From positions 1 through 64,000 of the forward strand of contig JAJKFJ010021427.1 in the NCBI GenBank assembly GCA_027382625.1: a stretch of 64,000 bases of DNA. The letters run 5' to 3'. Positions 63,051 to 64,000 of this stretch are shown here, piece by piece (the first letter of the stretch is position 1; each line of letters begins with the position of its first letter). The DNA is from Tetmemena sp. SeJ-2015 (taxonomy: Eukaryota; Ciliophora; Spirotrichea; Sporadotrichida; Oxytrichidae). Both the position numbers and the translations under genes were made by a program. The notes beneath the pieces were generated by a model, which made no database searches, was not told where the DNA came from, and worked only from the letters and a program-made list of their open reading frames with translations.

Positions 63051-64000
63051 TGTGAGCATTAATTTCTAGCATTTCATCTTATAAAATTAATTTTTATTTT
63101 ATTTATCTTCGTCGCTTGTATGGGGAGAGTCTTTTAGTAGATCCTCTTACCCGAAAAGCTTATTACACAAATGCTTTTATTAAAGTAATAAAATATTTTC
63201 TATTAAAGGAATATGGAAAAAAAAATACTTGGTTTGAATTGAAACTAAAAGTCGAAATGAATTTAAATTATTTATTACCGAATATGGAATCCCTTTCTTG
63301 CAGATTTAATTCCGAAGTAGATAACAATTCCAAAGTTTTTAACAACGCTAAACATTACCACCATAATTATCAACCACCCTAGATTCTTTTCCTAATCCAC
63401 AGTCAAGCTATCCTAGTTAACTATAAATATTTTATGAACATACATAAAAGCAAAGAGACAGACACAGCACATTATTACAATTTCGTCCACTACTGTCGCA
63501 GTTTATTAATTTTCTTCGTCAAATGGTTTCACAATAACTAAGAATATTATCATTGCTGTATTGCAAGCAATCACGATGAAGCATTAACCAGGGGGTAGTC
63601 ATACAAATAAACTATTGCAAATATTAATTTTTATTGTGCCCGCTATTATCATTCTCTAGAACATGAAAACGGGATAAATATAAGATAGTAGTAGAGTTGG
63701 AGAATAGTCTCAGATTGGCACTCTTCTGTCAGCATGCCAAACTTCTTTTTCCAGATTTAGCGTACCACTAGTTTCCTTCCCTCGTAGATAAGAGTCATTG
63801 TCACAAAAGGCAGGAGTATCAGGAAAGCTCCAGATGCAAAAGCAGATACTGTTGTAATCACTTGATCTCTGTTATTGAACTTTATGAACTGAGAGTTCAA
63901 AATTACCTGCATTATTATTTCAAGATACTACTCAACGAAACCCCTTAGTGGAGTATTGAAGAAGAATAAAAATTATTTTAATGAGAATGAGCCCTTTATA
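63050..64000 (-). CDS. C-terminal part of second membrane-protein paralogue (B), cut by window edge
   Basis: Minus-strand reading from the right edge: [152 protein letters not shown] and the tail [10 protein letters not shown] near 63120. It is closely parallel to paralogue A at 22990-24600. Hydrophobic segments of about 20 residues mark a multi-pass membrane protein. It has fewer interruptions than A: the IESs at 24538 and about 24140-24290 have no counterpart. The rest of the gene lies beyond the window. Confidence 0.85.

Overview
The window looks like germline (micronuclear) DNA of a spirotrich (stichotrich-type) ciliate, such as an Oxytricha or Stylonychia relative. Recognisable proteins read through only if TAA and TAG mean glutamine and TGA is the only stop. 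Their coding sequences are cut by short AT-rich segments lying between short direct repeats. Removing one repeat plus the segment restores frame and conserved residues exactly. These are internal eliminated sequences (IESs) bounded by pointers, as in the NEK kinase (GATT, AAT, TATC, AAAAT), the PKA-like kinase (CAATTA, TCAT, ATTG, TTTGA) and the GBP-type GTPase (ATT). Ordinary GT..AG introns of 29-34 bp also occur. The species is not proven. Coding coordinates are spans that include IESs and introns.

Left part (1-13 kb): an (AAAT)n microsatellite, degenerate tandem repeats and a decayed Tc1/mariner-like transposase; a GC-rich dispersed repeat (copy 1); fragments of an unknown plus-strand gene; a plus-strand gene with a zipper-like segment; and a minus-strand guanylate-binding-protein-like GTPase ending in a CaaX box. 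Copy 2 of the GC-rich repeat sits inside the GTPase coding region, bracketed by a 17-bp direct repeat.

Gene-dense middle (13-23 kb): a probable myristoylated Gln/Ser-rich protein, a NEK kinase and an AGC (PKA-like) kinase on the plus strand; a convergent ankyrin-DHHC palmitoyltransferase on the minus strand; then a Gln-rich plus-strand gene and a short ankyrin-like fragment. Several products are signalling proteins, but in such ciliates each gene usually becomes its own somatic nanochromosome, so adjacency does not imply co-regulation.

Right part (23-59 kb): a very long minus-strand array of small coding islands in AT-rich DNA. They encode an extracellular protein family: beta-propeller/SBBP-like segments, cadherin-like (CADG) segments, cysteine-rich furin/DUF4215-type repeats and a multi-pass membrane C-terminus. 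It is either one giant fragmented gene or several tandem paralogues. Embedded in it are a third GC-rich repeat inside a 240-bp duplication, an unrelated plus-strand coding segment (33.3-34.3 kb), G6/C6 inverted repeats, a 137-bp bacterial-looking GC-rich islet, and a 3.75-kb element with terminal inverted repeats of about 134 bp and TA flanks.

Right end (59.6-64 kb): a GC-rich, decayed Tc1/mariner-like element with two opposed reading regions, about 1.4 kb with no visible gene, and the C-terminal part of a second membrane-protein paralogue that runs off the window and lacks IESs present in the first copy. I found no rRNA, tRNA, CRISPR or C4A4/G4T4 telomere arrays.
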